Assembly: GCF_001424705.1 (NCBI RefSeq)
Contig: NZ_LMRA01000046.1
Location: 125,192-189,191, forward strand
Direction of reading: 5' to 3'
DNA from: Methylobacterium sp. Leaf465
GTDB taxonomy: Bacteria; Pseudomonadota; Alphaproteobacteria; Rhizobiales; Beijerinckiaceae
DNA length: 64,000 nucleotides
The position numbers and the translations under genes are program-made. The notes below the pieces were generated by a model that was given only the letters and a program-made list of their open reading frames with translations, was not told where the DNA came from and searched no databases. Of this stretch, positions 17,294-26,179 are shown piece after piece (the stretch's first letter is position 1; every line of letters starts with the position of its first letter).

Positions 17294-17396
17294 AATCGGG
17301 CATCGTGCGCGAGCCGACTCTTCAATCTTCCTTTACCATAGGGAGAACAAAGTTGCCGTCGGGGCGGCGCTCGGGTCCGCCCCCAGCCGGACGGCC

Positions 17397-18503
17397 ATGT
17401 TCCTCTTCACCACGCCCCCCGCCACTGCCCGCGATCCCGGCGCCAGCCGGGACCTCGGCACGCGCGACGGCGCCGCCGGGCGCACGGGGGCGTCGAGCGG
17501 GGTCATCGAGGCGATCCGCGACGGGGCGCAGACATCCGGCGCGGGCTTCGACTACCTGCTCGCCACGGCCCAGCGCGAATCCGCCCTCGACCCCTCCGCC
17601 AAGGCGGGCACCTCCTCGGCCACCGGCCTGTTCCAGTTCATCGAGCAGACCTGGCTCGGCACCCTGAAGACCGCCGGCCCCCGCCTCGGCCTCGGGACCT
17701 ACGCGGACGCGATCACCAAGAGCGCCGACGGCACCTACGCGGTGAGCGATCCGGCGGCCAAGCAGACCATCCTCGACCTGCGCCGCGATCCGCGGATCGC
17801 CGCGACCCTGGCGGGGGCCCTGACCGAGCAGAACCGGGAAGCCCTGACCGGCGCCCTCGGGCGCGAGCCCACCGGCGGCGACCTCTACGCCGCCCACGTC
17901 CTCGGCGCGCGCGGCGCCGCCGCCCTCATCGCCACCGCCCAGGCAAGCCCGGCCCGGGCCGCCGCCCTCGACATGCCGGAGGCGGCGGCCGCCAATCGCG
18001 GCCTGTTCTACGACAGAGGCGGCCGCCCCCGTGGCGCGGCCGAGCTCTACGCCCACCTCGCCGCGGCCCGCACGGGCGCGGCGCCGGCTACACCCGCCGC
18101 CACGATCAGCCTGCCCGAGGGTACCACCGCCTACGCCTCCCTCAACGAGGGCGGCCTACGCTCGATGTTCCAGACGGATCCGCGCCAGCAGGGCGGCGTC
18201 TCGGCCGGGGTCGCCCGCCTCTGGCAGGGGCGCAGCGGCGGGACCGATGCGGTTCGGCCGGAGCCGGCTCGCGCGGCGCCGACCTATTTCCCGCGCTCGG
18301 ACGGCACCGAGAGCATGACCGGGGGCGCGAGCCCCGTCGCCGCGCCGGCGATTGCCGCCAATCCCGTGCCGGCCGCCTCCGCGGCCCTGGTGGGAGCCCC
18401 CCTGCCGCCGCGCCGTCCGGCGGAGTTCAGCGCCTCCGGCCAGTCGCCCCGCCCCGGCGCCCCCCTCGACCTGTCCCTCTTCACGATCCGGAGTGGCTCA
18501 TGA
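17397..18503 (+). CDS. Lytic transglycosylase-like SLT domain protein
   Basis: A 368-residue protein. Residues about 40-110 contain a lysozyme-like core with the catalytic Glu region TAQRESALDPSAKAG and SSATGLFQFIEQTWLGTLK, which match SLT transglycosylases that cut peptidoglycan glycan strands. The rest is Ala/Pro-rich and likely flexible. There is no clear N-terminal signal peptide, so secretion could use another route. The stop overlaps the start of the DUF2336 gene (ATGA), and the two form a tightly coupled pair. The start is the ATG before FLFTTPPATARDPG. Confidence 0.75.
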   Translation: MFLFTTPPATARDPGASRDLGTRDGAAGRTGASSGVIEAIRDGAQTSGAGFDYLLATAQRESALDPSAKAGTSSATGLFQFIEQTWLGTLKTAGPRLGLGTYADAITKSADGTYAVSDPAAKQTILDLRRDPRIAATLAGALTEQNREALTGALGREPTGGDLYAAHVLGARGAAALIATAQASPARAAALDMPEAAAANRGLFYDRGGRPRGAAELYAHLAAARTGAAPATPAATISLPEGTTAYASLNEGGLRSMFQTDPRQQGGVSAGVARLWQGRSGGTDAVRPEPARAAPTYFPRSDGTESMTGGASPVAAPAIAANPVPAASAALVGAPLPPRRPAEFSASGQSPRPGAPLDLSLFTIRSGS

Positions 18504-20167
18504 TCATCCGCCAGTTCCTCGCCTGGACGCAGCACACCTCCGCGGCGCGACGGGCGGAGGCCGCGGGTGCGCTGGCCCGGGCCTACCTCTACGACGGTCT
18601 CGGCGAGGACGTGGCCTGGGAGGCGGAGGCCGCGCTCCTCGCCCTCCTGGACGACCCCTCCAGCCTGGTGCGCCGAGCCCTGGCGGAGGCCTGCGCCGCC
18701 TGCGCGAACGCCCCGCGTCCACTGATCGTGGCGCTGGCGGGCGACCAGGCCGAGATCGCCACCCTGGTGCTGGCCCGCTCGCCCGTGCTGAGCGACGCCG
18801 ACCTCGTCGACGGCGTCGCCATCGGGTGCCTCGCCGCCCGCCGCGCCATCGCGGGCCGGCTCGACCTGTCGCCGGCCGTCGCCGGGGCGCTCGCCGAGAT
18901 CGCCGAGCCCGAGGCCCTGGTCGTGCTCGCCCGCAACCGCAGTGCCCACATCACCACCGGCAGCCTGATGCGGATGGTGGAGCGCCACGGCGACGTGGCC
19001 GCCCTGCGCGAGGCGGTCCTGGCCCGGCCCTACCTGCCCCTCGAAGTGCGCCAGAGCGTGACCACGCGCCTCGCCGAATCCCTCTCCGCCTTCGCGGTGT
19101 CCTCCGGCTGGCTCACCCCGGCCCGCAGCGCGCGCGCCAGCCGCGAGGCGCAGGAGCGCACGACGCTCGCCTTCTGCACCGAGGCCCATCCCGTCGACCT
19201 CGCCCGGCTCGTCGCCCACCTGAAGGCCTGCGGCCAGCTCAATGCCGGCCTGCTGCTGCGGGCGATCCTGTCAGGCAACATGGCCTTCGCCGAGATGGCC
19301 CTGGCCGACCTCGCCGGCCTCCCCGTCCGCCGGGTGGCCGGGCTGATGCACGATGCCTCCACCGCCGCCTTCGCGGCCCTGCACCGCAAAGCCGGCCTTC
19401 CGCCGGTGCTGCTGCCGGCCTTCAGCGCCGCGCTGTCGGCCTGGCGCGAGGCGGGGCAGGGCGCCATCGCCAGCGCCGGGGCGGGCCTGTCGCGCCTGAT
19501 GATCGAGCGGGCGCTGACCGCCTGCGAGACGATGCCCTTCGCGGAGGCGCAGAGCGTCATGGCGCTCCTGTCCCGCTTCGAGGCGGAGGCCGCCCGCGAC
19601 GAGGCCCGGGTGCTCGCCCGCGAACTCGCCGCCGAGGCCGAGCGCAGCGAGATCCTGCGGATCGAGCGCGAGATCCTCGACGCCGAATGGCGCGAGGCCC
19701 AGCGCCAGGTCCTGGCCGATTGGGACGCCCCGCAGGTCCTCGAGGCCGCGCCGGCCGCCGCAGCCCCCGAACCGGTCGCCGAGACCGTCGCGGCGATCGC
19801 GCGCGCGGCTTTGGACGGAACCTCGGAAGCGATCCAGGAAGAGACCGCGCCGGTGGCCGTCGACTCCGCTGCGGAGGCGCCGCCCGTCGTCGCGGACCTG
19901 CCGACCCCGGATGCGCCGGTGGAATCGGACGTCGCCCCTGTCGTGGCGATCCGGGCCGTCGTGCCGGCCGAGGCGCCAGCCGACGTCGAGACGGGGCGCA
20001 CCGACCCGGTGGGCCTGATCCTCGACGGACTCTCCGACGCGCTGCTCGCCGAGTTCGAGGGCAGCCGCGCCCGGCGCCGTGCCCTCGCCACCGAGGTCGT
20101 GCTCGACGCGATCCCCGAGGCGCTGATCGCCAGCTACCGCGAGGACCGGGCGCGCCTCGCCGCCTGA
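18500..20167 (+). CDS. DUF2336 domain protein, helical repeat
   Basis: A 555-residue, almost entirely alpha-helical protein rich in Ala, Leu and Arg. The first 350 residues have HEAT-like repeats (LLALLDDPSSLVRRALAEACA; ALVVLARNRSAHITTGSLMRM), as in the DUF2336 family. Residues 350-420 (EAEAARDEARVLARELAAEAE) look like a coiled coil, and about 420-500 is an acidic Ala/Pro/Val linker. DUF2336 proteins are common in Alphaproteobacteria and of unknown function. Translational coupling to a transglycosylase gene points to a role around the cell wall, but this is inference. Confidence 0.75.
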   Translation: MIIRQFLAWTQHTSAARRAEAAGALARAYLYDGLGEDVAWEAEAALLALLDDPSSLVRRALAEACAACANAPRPLIVALAGDQAEIATLVLARSPVLSDADLVDGVAIGCLAARRAIAGRLDLSPAVAGALAEIAEPEALVVLARNRSAHITTGSLMRMVERHGDVAALREAVLARPYLPLEVRQSVTTRLAESLSAFAVSSGWLTPARSARASREAQERTTLAFCTEAHPVDLARLVAHLKACGQLNAGLLLRAILSGNMAFAEMALADLAGLPVRRVAGLMHDASTAAFAALHRKAGLPPVLLPAFSAALSAWREAGQGAIASAGAGLSRLMIERALTACETMPFAEAQSVMALLSRFEAEAARDEARVLARELAAEAERSEILRIEREILDAEWREAQRQVLADWDAPQVLEAAPAAAAPEPVAETVAAIARAALDGTSEAIQEETAPVAVDSAAEAPPVVADLPTPDAPVESDVAPVVAIRAVVPAEAPADVETGRTDPVGLILDGLSDALLAEFEGSRARRRALATEVVLDAIPEALIASYREDRARLAA

Positions 20168-20174
20168 GGGGCGA

Positions 20175-20945
20175 TCAGCCGAACTGCTCGCGCAGGATGC
20201 GCTCGTCGAGGCTGTGGCCGGGATCGTGCAGCAGGGTCAGGTTGGTGGCGTGGTCGAGCCAGGTCTCCACCGTGCAGACCCGCCGAAACTCGGTGTGGTC
20301 GGCCACCGCCGCCACCGGGCGGTGCGCGGCGTCGAGCACCTCGATGAGAATGCGGGCGTAGTCCGGCAGCAGGGCCCCGTGCCAGCGCCGGGGCCGGAAG
20401 GCCGAGATCGGCGTCAGGGCCAGGAGCCGGGCGTTGAGGGGCAGGATCGGGCCGCCCACCGACAGGTTGTAGGCGGTGGACCCCGCCGGGGTCGCCGCGA
20501 GCACGCCGTCGGCGATGAGCTCCGGCAGGCGGACATGACCGTCGATTGAGATCCGCAGCTTGGCGGTCTGGTGCGTCTGGCGCAGCATGTAGACCTCGTT
20601 CAGGGCGCGGGCCTGGTGCCGGCGCCCCTCCGTGTCCACGGCCTCCATCATCAGCGGGTGGATGATGCTGCGCTTGGTGTTCTCCAGGCGCTCGATCAGC
20701 CCGTCCTCGCGGAACTCGTTCATGAGGAAGCCGACGGTGCCGCGGTTCATGCCGTAGATCGGCGTGCCGGCATGCATGAAGCGGTGCAGGGTCTGGAGCA
20801 TCAGCCCGTCGCCGCCGAGCGCCACCACCACGTCGGCCTCGTCGGGCGGCACGTGGTCGTAGCGCCGCATCAGGGTCGCGGCCGCCTGGCGGGCGTCCTC
20901 CGTGGGACTTGCGACGAAGGCAAGCCGTTCGAAACGCCGGGCCAT
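20175..20945 (-). CDS. nadK: NAD kinase
   Basis: A 256-residue ATP-NAD kinase that makes NADP. It has the family motif VVALGGDGLMLQTLHRF, then IYGMNRGTVGFLMNEF, and further on the substrate-binding ALNEVYMLRQTHQTAK and DGVLAATPAGSTAYNLSVGGPI. The start was set at the ATG for MARRFERLAF; an upstream in-frame ATG would add a low-complexity stretch. The gene is convergent with the DUF2336 gene (7 bases apart) and divergent from cutA. Confidence 0.92.
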   Translation of the reverse strand: MARRFERLAFVASPTEDARQAAATLMRRYDHVPPDEADVVVALGGDGLMLQTLHRFMHAGTPIYGMNRGTVGFLMNEFREDGLIERLENTKRSIIHPLMMEAVDTEGRRHQARALNEVYMLRQTHQTAKLRISIDGHVRLPELIADGVLAATPAGSTAYNLSVGGPILPLNARLLALTPISAFRPRRWHGALLPDYARILIEVLDAAHRPVAAVADHTEFRRVCTVETWLDHATNLTLLHDPGHSLDERILREQFG

Positions 20946-21081
20946 GGGCTCACATCCGCCTTGCCGACCACCTTGCCGACGCGGAGCCTTCGCTCCAGCG
21001 TCCCGTTCCCAGTCCTGCCGGCAGTCCCGCCGGCCCGCTCCCGCCGGTGGAGCGGCGGAACCCTGGTCGGAGACCCATAGC

Positions 21082-21414
21082 ATGGAGCGGCCGCTTCTCG
21101 TCTACACCACCTTCCCGGATGCCGGCACCGCCCTGACCGTCGGAGAGGCGCTGGTGCGTCTGCGCCTCGCGGCCTGCGTCAACGTCCTGCCGGGGATGCT
21201 CTCCCTCTACGCCTGGAAGGGCGCGGTGGAGCAGGGCTCGGAGGTCGTCGCGATCCTGAAAAGCCGCGAGGGCCTCGCCGAGGCCCTCGGCGCCGCCCTG
21301 AAGGCCCGCCACCCCTACGAGACGCCGATCATCCTGCACCTGCCGGTGGCGGGGGCCGATCCCGACACCGCGGCCTGGATCGCGGCGGAGACTCAAGGGC
21401 CGCCGATCGGGTAG
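21082..21414 (+). CDS. cutA: CutA1 divalent-ion tolerance protein
   Basis: A 110-residue CutA1 family protein. It shows YTTFPDAGTALTVGEAL, LAACVNVLPGMLSLYAWKG and KARHPYETPIILHLPV, the conserved segments of this trimeric ferredoxin-like fold. CutA is linked to copper tolerance in E. coli, though its molecular role is uncertain. Its last 22 bases overlap the 3' end of the convergent glycosyltransferase gene. Confidence 0.92.
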   Translation: MERPLLVYTTFPDAGTALTVGEALVRLRLAACVNVLPGMLSLYAWKGAVEQGSEVVAILKSREGLAEALGAALKARHPYETPIILHLPVAGADPDTAAWIAAETQGPPIG

Positions 21415-22523
21415 CTCCGGCCCTTCCACAGAGGCGTGCCGCTGCCCTTGCGCCGCAGGAGGGCGGTCCACTGGATCGCCAGGGCGACGAGGACCGTCGC
21501 CGGGTGGAGCAGAACCGTCCCCAGGGGCTCGCGGGTGACCAGGGTGATCGCCGCCCGGGTCGCCAGGGAGACGAGGGCGGCGGCGAAGGCCAGGAACGCG
21601 GCGTGGCCGGATTCAAGGCCGGCCAGGGCCGCCAAGAGGAGGAGCCAGGGCAGGACGTGCCCGCCGACCAGGAGCAGGGTCCAGACCGGCAGGGCCCGCG
21701 GGGTCGCCATGCCCTCGTGGGCGTTCTTCGAGAAGCCGGCCCAGCTCTGGGCGAAGCCGCGGTACATCCGGCAGGTCGCCAGGGCGTGCCCGGCGACGAG
21801 GTCGGTCCGGTAGCCGGCCTGCCGGAAGCGGCGCGGCAGTACGACCCCGTCGTGCAGGCTGGTGCGCACGGCGCCGTGCCCGCCGGTGGCCGCGTAGGCC
21901 TCGCGACCGACGAGGATGAGCTGGCCGCAGGCGGCCCCGAGGCTGGGGCGCGGGGACGCCCGCATCATCGCCATCGGCAGGTAGCCGAGGAGCAGGAAGT
22001 TGATCATCGGCACCGTCAGGCGCTCGCCCAGCGAGCCCATCAACTGGCGCGGCACGCCGCTCACCAGGGCGCTCTCGGTCCGGCGCGCATGGGCGGCGAG
22101 GGCCGCCGCAGCCGCGGGCGCCAGGCTCACGTCGGCATCGACGAAGAGGAGATGCGTCCCGGTCGCGGCCTCCGCCAGCCGCGCGCAGGCGTGGTTCTTC
22201 CCCGTCCAGCCCTCGGGCAGGGGCGGGATTGCGACGAGGCGCAAGCGCGGGTCCTCGGCGGCGATGGCGGCCACGATGGCGGCGGTGTCGTCGGTGGAAT
22301 GGTCGTCGCCGACGAGCACCTCCAGGGCGACACCGGCGCTCGACAGGGCGGCCCGCACGGTGGCGGCGATCACCGCGGCCTCGTTGCGGGCCGGGATCAG
22401 CACCGAGACCCGGGCCCGGACGTCGAGATCCGGCTCGGGGGTGCGCAGAATCGAGAGGTTCACCCAGGCGACCAGGGCGGGCAGCAGCGCACAGGCCAGG
22501 GCCAGGATCGCGAAACCGAGCAT
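21393..22523 (-). CDS. GT2 glycosyltransferase, probably carotenoid-acid glycosylation
   Basis: A 376-residue family 2 glycosyltransferase. An N-terminal membrane helix (AILALACALLPALVAWVNL) precedes the GT-A domain, with VSVLIPARNEAAVI, VGDDHSTDDTAAI and the metal-binding THLLFVDADVSLA. Further hydrophobic segments follow (WTLLLVGGHVLPWLLLLAALAG). This arrangement resembles CrtQ of staphyloxanthin synthesis. It is the last gene of an operon with two carotenoid desaturases and an acyltransferase, so it probably attaches a sugar to a carotenoic acid at the membrane. That function is inferred from context. Confidence 0.8.
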   Translation of the reverse strand: MLGFAILALACALLPALVAWVNLSILRTPEPDLDVRARVSVLIPARNEAAVIAATVRAALSSAGVALEVLVGDDHSTDDTAAIVAAIAAEDPRLRLVAIPPLPEGWTGKNHACARLAEAATGTHLLFVDADVSLAPAAAAALAAHARRTESALVSGVPRQLMGSLGERLTVPMINFLLLGYLPMAMMRASPRPSLGAACGQLILVGREAYAATGGHGAVRTSLHDGVVLPRRFRQAGYRTDLVAGHALATCRMYRGFAQSWAGFSKNAHEGMATPRALPVWTLLLVGGHVLPWLLLLAALAGLESGHAAFLAFAAALVSLATRAAITLVTREPLGTVLLHPATVLVALAIQWTALLRRKGSGTPLWKGRSYPIGGP

Positions 22524-23323
22524 CACGGAACCGGATCTCCCTTCTGGCGGTGGGCCGGCTCGAAGCGCCGGCCCGTGACGACGGCCCCGAGGCGCCGCCA
22601 GAGATCGTAGATCCCGCCGATCCCCTTGGCACCGGACGCGAGCGGCGTGAAGCGTCCGGCCTCGCGCGCGACCACGTCGGCGCTGAGCCGGTCGAGGGTA
22701 GCGGTCAGGTCCGCCTCCATCCGGGCGAGGCGCTCGGCCCGGGACAGGGCGAGCAGCTCGGCTCCGGGGATCGGCGCCCCGAAGGCCGCGAAGGCCTCGC
22801 CACCGCGCTCCTCCCAGAAGGCGTATTCGAGGGCCAGCGGTACGAACAGGGCGTCGGGTGCGATCTCGGGCAGGCGGCCGACGCCGGCGCGCAGGCCCAG
22901 TGGCCGGGCGCGGACGTCCTGGAAGCGCCCCTGGGCGGTGATCCAGATCATCCGGTTCGGCGCCCCCAGGATGCGCCGCGTCGCCTTCAGGAACTGGGCG
23001 GCGCCGCGGGCCGAGTCGAGGTCCACCGCGAAGGCCCCCATGCGGGCGAAGACCGCGTACTTCTCCAGCATCCGCGCGTCGAAGGGCGCATAGCTCTCGC
23101 GGCAGGGAAACAGCCGTCCGGCCAGGAGGATGACCACGGCGGCGTCCCACCAGGCCGGATGGTTGCAGTAGACCACCACCGGCCCGGGATGGTCGGCGCA
23201 GGCCGGCACGCCCCAGCGGGCGAGCCGCAGGGCGTTGAGGTGGCGTCGGACGTAGCGGTCGAAATACCCGACCATGAACCGCCACAGGGCGGGCGATCGG
23301 GCGGGGCCATCCTCGCGGGACAT
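22523..23323 (-). CDS. PlsC-like lysophospholipid-type acyltransferase of carotenoid operon
   Basis: A 266-residue acyltransferase with the H-x4-D active site VYCNHPAWWDAAVV, then FPCRESYAPFDARMLEKY and WITAQGRFQDVRARPL in place of the usual FPEGTR block. It ends SGAKGIGGIYDLWRRLGAVVTGRRF. The family normally acylates glycerophosphates. Placed between a carotenoid desaturase and a glycosyltransferase, with its stop sharing a base with the next start, it more likely acylates a carotenoid glycoside, as CrtO does in staphyloxanthin synthesis. Substrate is inferred. Confidence 0.8.
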   Translation of the reverse strand: MSREDGPARSPALWRFMVGYFDRYVRRHLNALRLARWGVPACADHPGPVVVYCNHPAWWDAAVVILLAGRLFPCRESYAPFDARMLEKYAVFARMGAFAVDLDSARGAAQFLKATRRILGAPNRMIWITAQGRFQDVRARPLGLRAGVGRLPEIAPDALFVPLALEYAFWEERGGEAFAAFGAPIPGAELLALSRAERLARMEADLTATLDRLSADVVAREAGRFTPLASGAKGIGGIYDLWRRLGAVVTGRRFEPAHRQKGDPVP

Positions 23324-23334
23324 GCGCGGGGCCT

Positions 23335-24861
23335 TCAGGCGCTGGCGCGCTCCTCTCCCCGGGCATCGGTGTCGAGGGCATCCGCCGCGATCCAGCCCGA
23401 CATCATCACCATCGGCATGCCCGGACCCGGATGGGCCGCACCGCCGGCGAGGTAGAGGCCGCGGACCTGCCGGGAGCGGTTGCCCGGCTTGAAGGCGCCC
23501 ATGAACTTGCCGTGCGAGGCCAGGCCGTAGATCGCGCCGTTGAGCACCTTGTAGCGCTCGTGGATGTCCTGCGGCGTCAGGTGGCGCTCGACGACGATGC
23601 GCTCCTCGAGGTCGGGCATGTTGCCGGTGCGCTTGAGCTTGTCGAGGATGACTTGCCGATAGGCCGGGAACATCTTCGACCAGTCGTGGTGCGGGCGCAG
23701 ATACGGCGTGTGCACGAGGACGTAGAGCGCCTCGCCGCCCTCGGGCGCCACCGACGGGTCGGTGGAGGAGGGGGCAGCGAGGTAGGCGGTCGGGTCCGGG
23801 GCCGGCTCGCCCTTGCGGTAGATGTAGTCGAACTCCTCCTCGGGGTCGCGGGAGAAGACGAAGTCGTGATGATTCAGGTGCTCGTAGCGCTTGTTCAGCC
23901 CGAGATAGAGGACGACACCGGAGCAGGCCGGCTCGAAGCTTTTCTTCTCGTAGGACTTGCCGACGTCGCCGCCGACGAGTTCCCGGTAGGTGCGTACCGA
24001 ATCCATGTTCGAGATCACGGCGTCGAACGGGGTGACGCCGGAGGCGGTCCGCACGCCCTTGACCGCGCCCTGCTCGATGGCGAGGCCGGTGACCTCGTCG
24101 CCGGGCCGCAGGGTGGCGCCGAGTTCGGAGGCGAGCTTGGTCAGGGCCTCGGCCACGGCGCGGGTGCCGCCCATCGGGTACCAGACGCCCTCGGCGGTCT
24201 GCATGTGGGCGATGGCGCAGAGCACGGCGGGCGCGCCGTAGGGCGAGGAGCCGACATACTGGACGAAGTGGTCGAGCATCTGCGCGAGGCGCGCATCCTT
24301 CACCTTCGAGCGGATGGTGCCGGCGACCGACGAGCCCATGCGCAGGGACAGCACGTCGCGCAGGGTGCCGGGATTCATGTTGGCGCGGATGTTGATCGTG
24401 TCGAACAAATCCTCGACCGGCTTCCAGAAGAAGAACTTGTTCGAGACGTCGTGCAGGTGTTCGGAGATCTCGAGGAACTTCTTGTAGCCCTCGCCCGCGC
24501 CGGTGTTGGGCGCGAAGCGCTCCATGTCGGCGGCCATGGTGGGCACGTCGGCCATGAGGTCGAGCTGGGTGTCGTCGTCGAAGAAGCAGCGCCACTGCGG
24601 ATCGAGGCGGCGCAGGTCCAGGTAGTCGTGGATGTTGCGCCCGGCCTCCTGGAAGATGCGCTCCAGCACTTTGGGCACCGTGAGGATGGTCGGCCCCATG
24701 TCGAAGCGGAAACCGCCCTCGTGCAGGACCGCGGCCTTGCCCCCGAGCCAGTCGTTCTTGTCGTAGAGCGTGACGGTGTGGCCGCGCGCGGCGCTCACGC
24801 AGGCAGCCGCCAAGCCGCCCAACCCTGCGCCGACGACGGCGACCGAAGACCCAGCCCGCAT
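23335..24861 (-). CDS. CrtI/CrtN-family carotenoid desaturase 1
   Basis: A 508-residue FAD-dependent desaturase. The N-terminal dinucleotide motif VAVVGAGLGGLAAACVSAAR is followed by DMGPTILTVPKVLERIF, typical of phytoene/diapophytoene desaturases, and the C-terminal block reads YLAGGAAHPGPGMPMVMMSGW. It would introduce double bonds into a C30 or C40 polyene or oxidise its end methyl groups. The ATG at MRAGSSVAVV was chosen because it lies just before the FAD motif; an upstream in-frame ATG is also possible. Confidence 0.87.
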   Translation of the reverse strand: MRAGSSVAVVGAGLGGLAAACVSAARGHTVTLYDKNDWLGGKAAVLHEGGFRFDMGPTILTVPKVLERIFQEAGRNIHDYLDLRRLDPQWRCFFDDDTQLDLMADVPTMAADMERFAPNTGAGEGYKKFLEISEHLHDVSNKFFFWKPVEDLFDTINIRANMNPGTLRDVLSLRMGSSVAGTIRSKVKDARLAQMLDHFVQYVGSSPYGAPAVLCAIAHMQTAEGVWYPMGGTRAVAEALTKLASELGATLRPGDEVTGLAIEQGAVKGVRTASGVTPFDAVISNMDSVRTYRELVGGDVGKSYEKKSFEPACSGVVLYLGLNKRYEHLNHHDFVFSRDPEEEFDYIYRKGEPAPDPTAYLAAPSSTDPSVAPEGGEALYVLVHTPYLRPHHDWSKMFPAYRQVILDKLKRTGNMPDLEERIVVERHLTPQDIHERYKVLNGAIYGLASHGKFMGAFKPGNRSRQVRGLYLAGGAAHPGPGMPMVMMSGWIAADALDTDARGEERASA

Positions 24862-24985
24862 GTTCGTGTCACTCCCCGGGCCGGTCCGAAAGCCCATACC
24901 CTGCATGAAGCTAGACCGGATGGCCGCGCGGTCAACGCGCTAACCGGTCGCGGCGTGGACCGATGCCGTCTTCGCCCGTACCTTC

Positions 24986-26179
24986 CTAGCTCGTTCGCCG
25001 CGACACCAGCCCCAGCGCGACCCCCAACCCCGCCGCCGCCACGGCGGCCATCACGCCCCAGGCGGACAGCGCCGCGGCCCAGCCCTCGCTCAAGGCGTTC
25101 TGGTAGGCCTCGATCGCCCAGGCGTTGGGAGTGAGCCAGCCGGCCTCCTGCAGCCAGGGCGGCATCAGGAAGCGGGGCACCATGCTGCCGCCCACCGCCG
25201 AGAGCAGGAGGACGCCGAAGGTCGCGGCCAGGTGCGCCTGCTGGCGGGTGGCGGAGGCCGCGCAGGCGGCCAGGGCGAGGCCGGCCGCCATCGCCGAGAC
25301 GAGGAGGGAGGTCACCAGCCAGGCGCCCGCATGGGGCAGGATGTCGACGCCGTGCAGGAGGGTGGCGGCCGAGAAGATCAGCCCGGCCTGGACGAGGCCC
25401 TGGCCCACCAGGAACAGGAACTTGCCCAGCACCACCACACTGAGCCCGCCGGGTCCCGCCATCAGCCGGTCGGCGAGCCCGGACTGGCGCTCGTCGACGA
25501 GGGAGAGGGCGCCCTGCATGGCGGCGAAGAGCAGGAACACCGCCGTGATCGCCCCCGCGTAGTAGCTGACGCGATCGTTGGTGGCACCCGAGGCGGTGCT
25601 GCGTCGCTCCACCAGAGAGGCGAAGGCGAAGGGCTCCTTGCGGGCGCGCTGCTCGGCGAAGGCCTGGTTGAGGAAGGCCCGTTCGTCCGGGCCGATCTTG
25701 CCCGAGCGCTCCACGTCGGCGACGATCCGGGCCAAAACCACGTCGGGCAGGGCCTCGTTGAGGACGCGCTGGAGCTGGCCCAGCGCGATCGGGGTGGCGA
25801 GGGCCTTCGCGGGATTCTCGATCAGCACCACGGGCTGGTCGGCGCGGGTCGAGCCGGCATCGAGGTCGCCGCGCAGCACCAGGGCCACGTCGACCTCGCC
25901 CCGGCGCACCGCCGCGACGGCGCCGTCGAGATCGGAGGCGGCGAGGCGTCCGACCCGGAGGGACGGGTCCGCCTCCAGGGCCTGCATCAGGCGCTGCGTC
26001 GTCGGCGTCCGGGACAAGTCGAGGAGGCCGACATGGATGCGGATGCGGTCGCCCAGGGCGCCGGAGAAGATCGCGGCGAAGATCACGAAGATCACGGTGG
26101 GCAGCACGAAGGCCATGACCAGGGCGGCCCGGTCGCGCACCAGGCCGAGCAGCATCACGCGGAAGGCGGCCGAGATCAT
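24986..26179 (-). CDS. ABC-2 type transporter permease in carotenoid operon
   Basis: A 397-residue membrane protein of the ABC-2/YhhJ type. It has an N-terminal helix (ALVMAFVLPTVIFVIFAAIF), a periplasmic domain of about 170 residues (to SYYAG) and a C-terminal bundle of helices including MQGALSLVDERQSGLADRLMAG, the usual cytoplasmic coupling region, and VVVLGKFLFLVGQGLVQAGL. It exports a lipid, pigment or drug with the ATPase encoded just upstream, whose stop overlaps this start. The location between two carotenoid desaturase genes is notable. Confidence 0.83.
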   Translation of the reverse strand: MISAAFRVMLLGLVRDRAALVMAFVLPTVIFVIFAAIFSGALGDRIRIHVGLLDLSRTPTTQRLMQALEADPSLRVGRLAASDLDGAVAAVRRGEVDVALVLRGDLDAGSTRADQPVVLIENPAKALATPIALGQLQRVLNEALPDVVLARIVADVERSGKIGPDERAFLNQAFAEQRARKEPFAFASLVERRSTASGATNDRVSYYAGAITAVFLLFAAMQGALSLVDERQSGLADRLMAGPGGLSVVVLGKFLFLVGQGLVQAGLIFSAATLLHGVDILPHAGAWLVTSLLVSAMAAGLALAACAASATRQQAHLAATFGVLLLSAVGGSMVPRFLMPPWLQEAGWLTPNAWAIEAYQNALSEGWAAALSAWGVMAAVAAAGLGVALGLVSRRTS

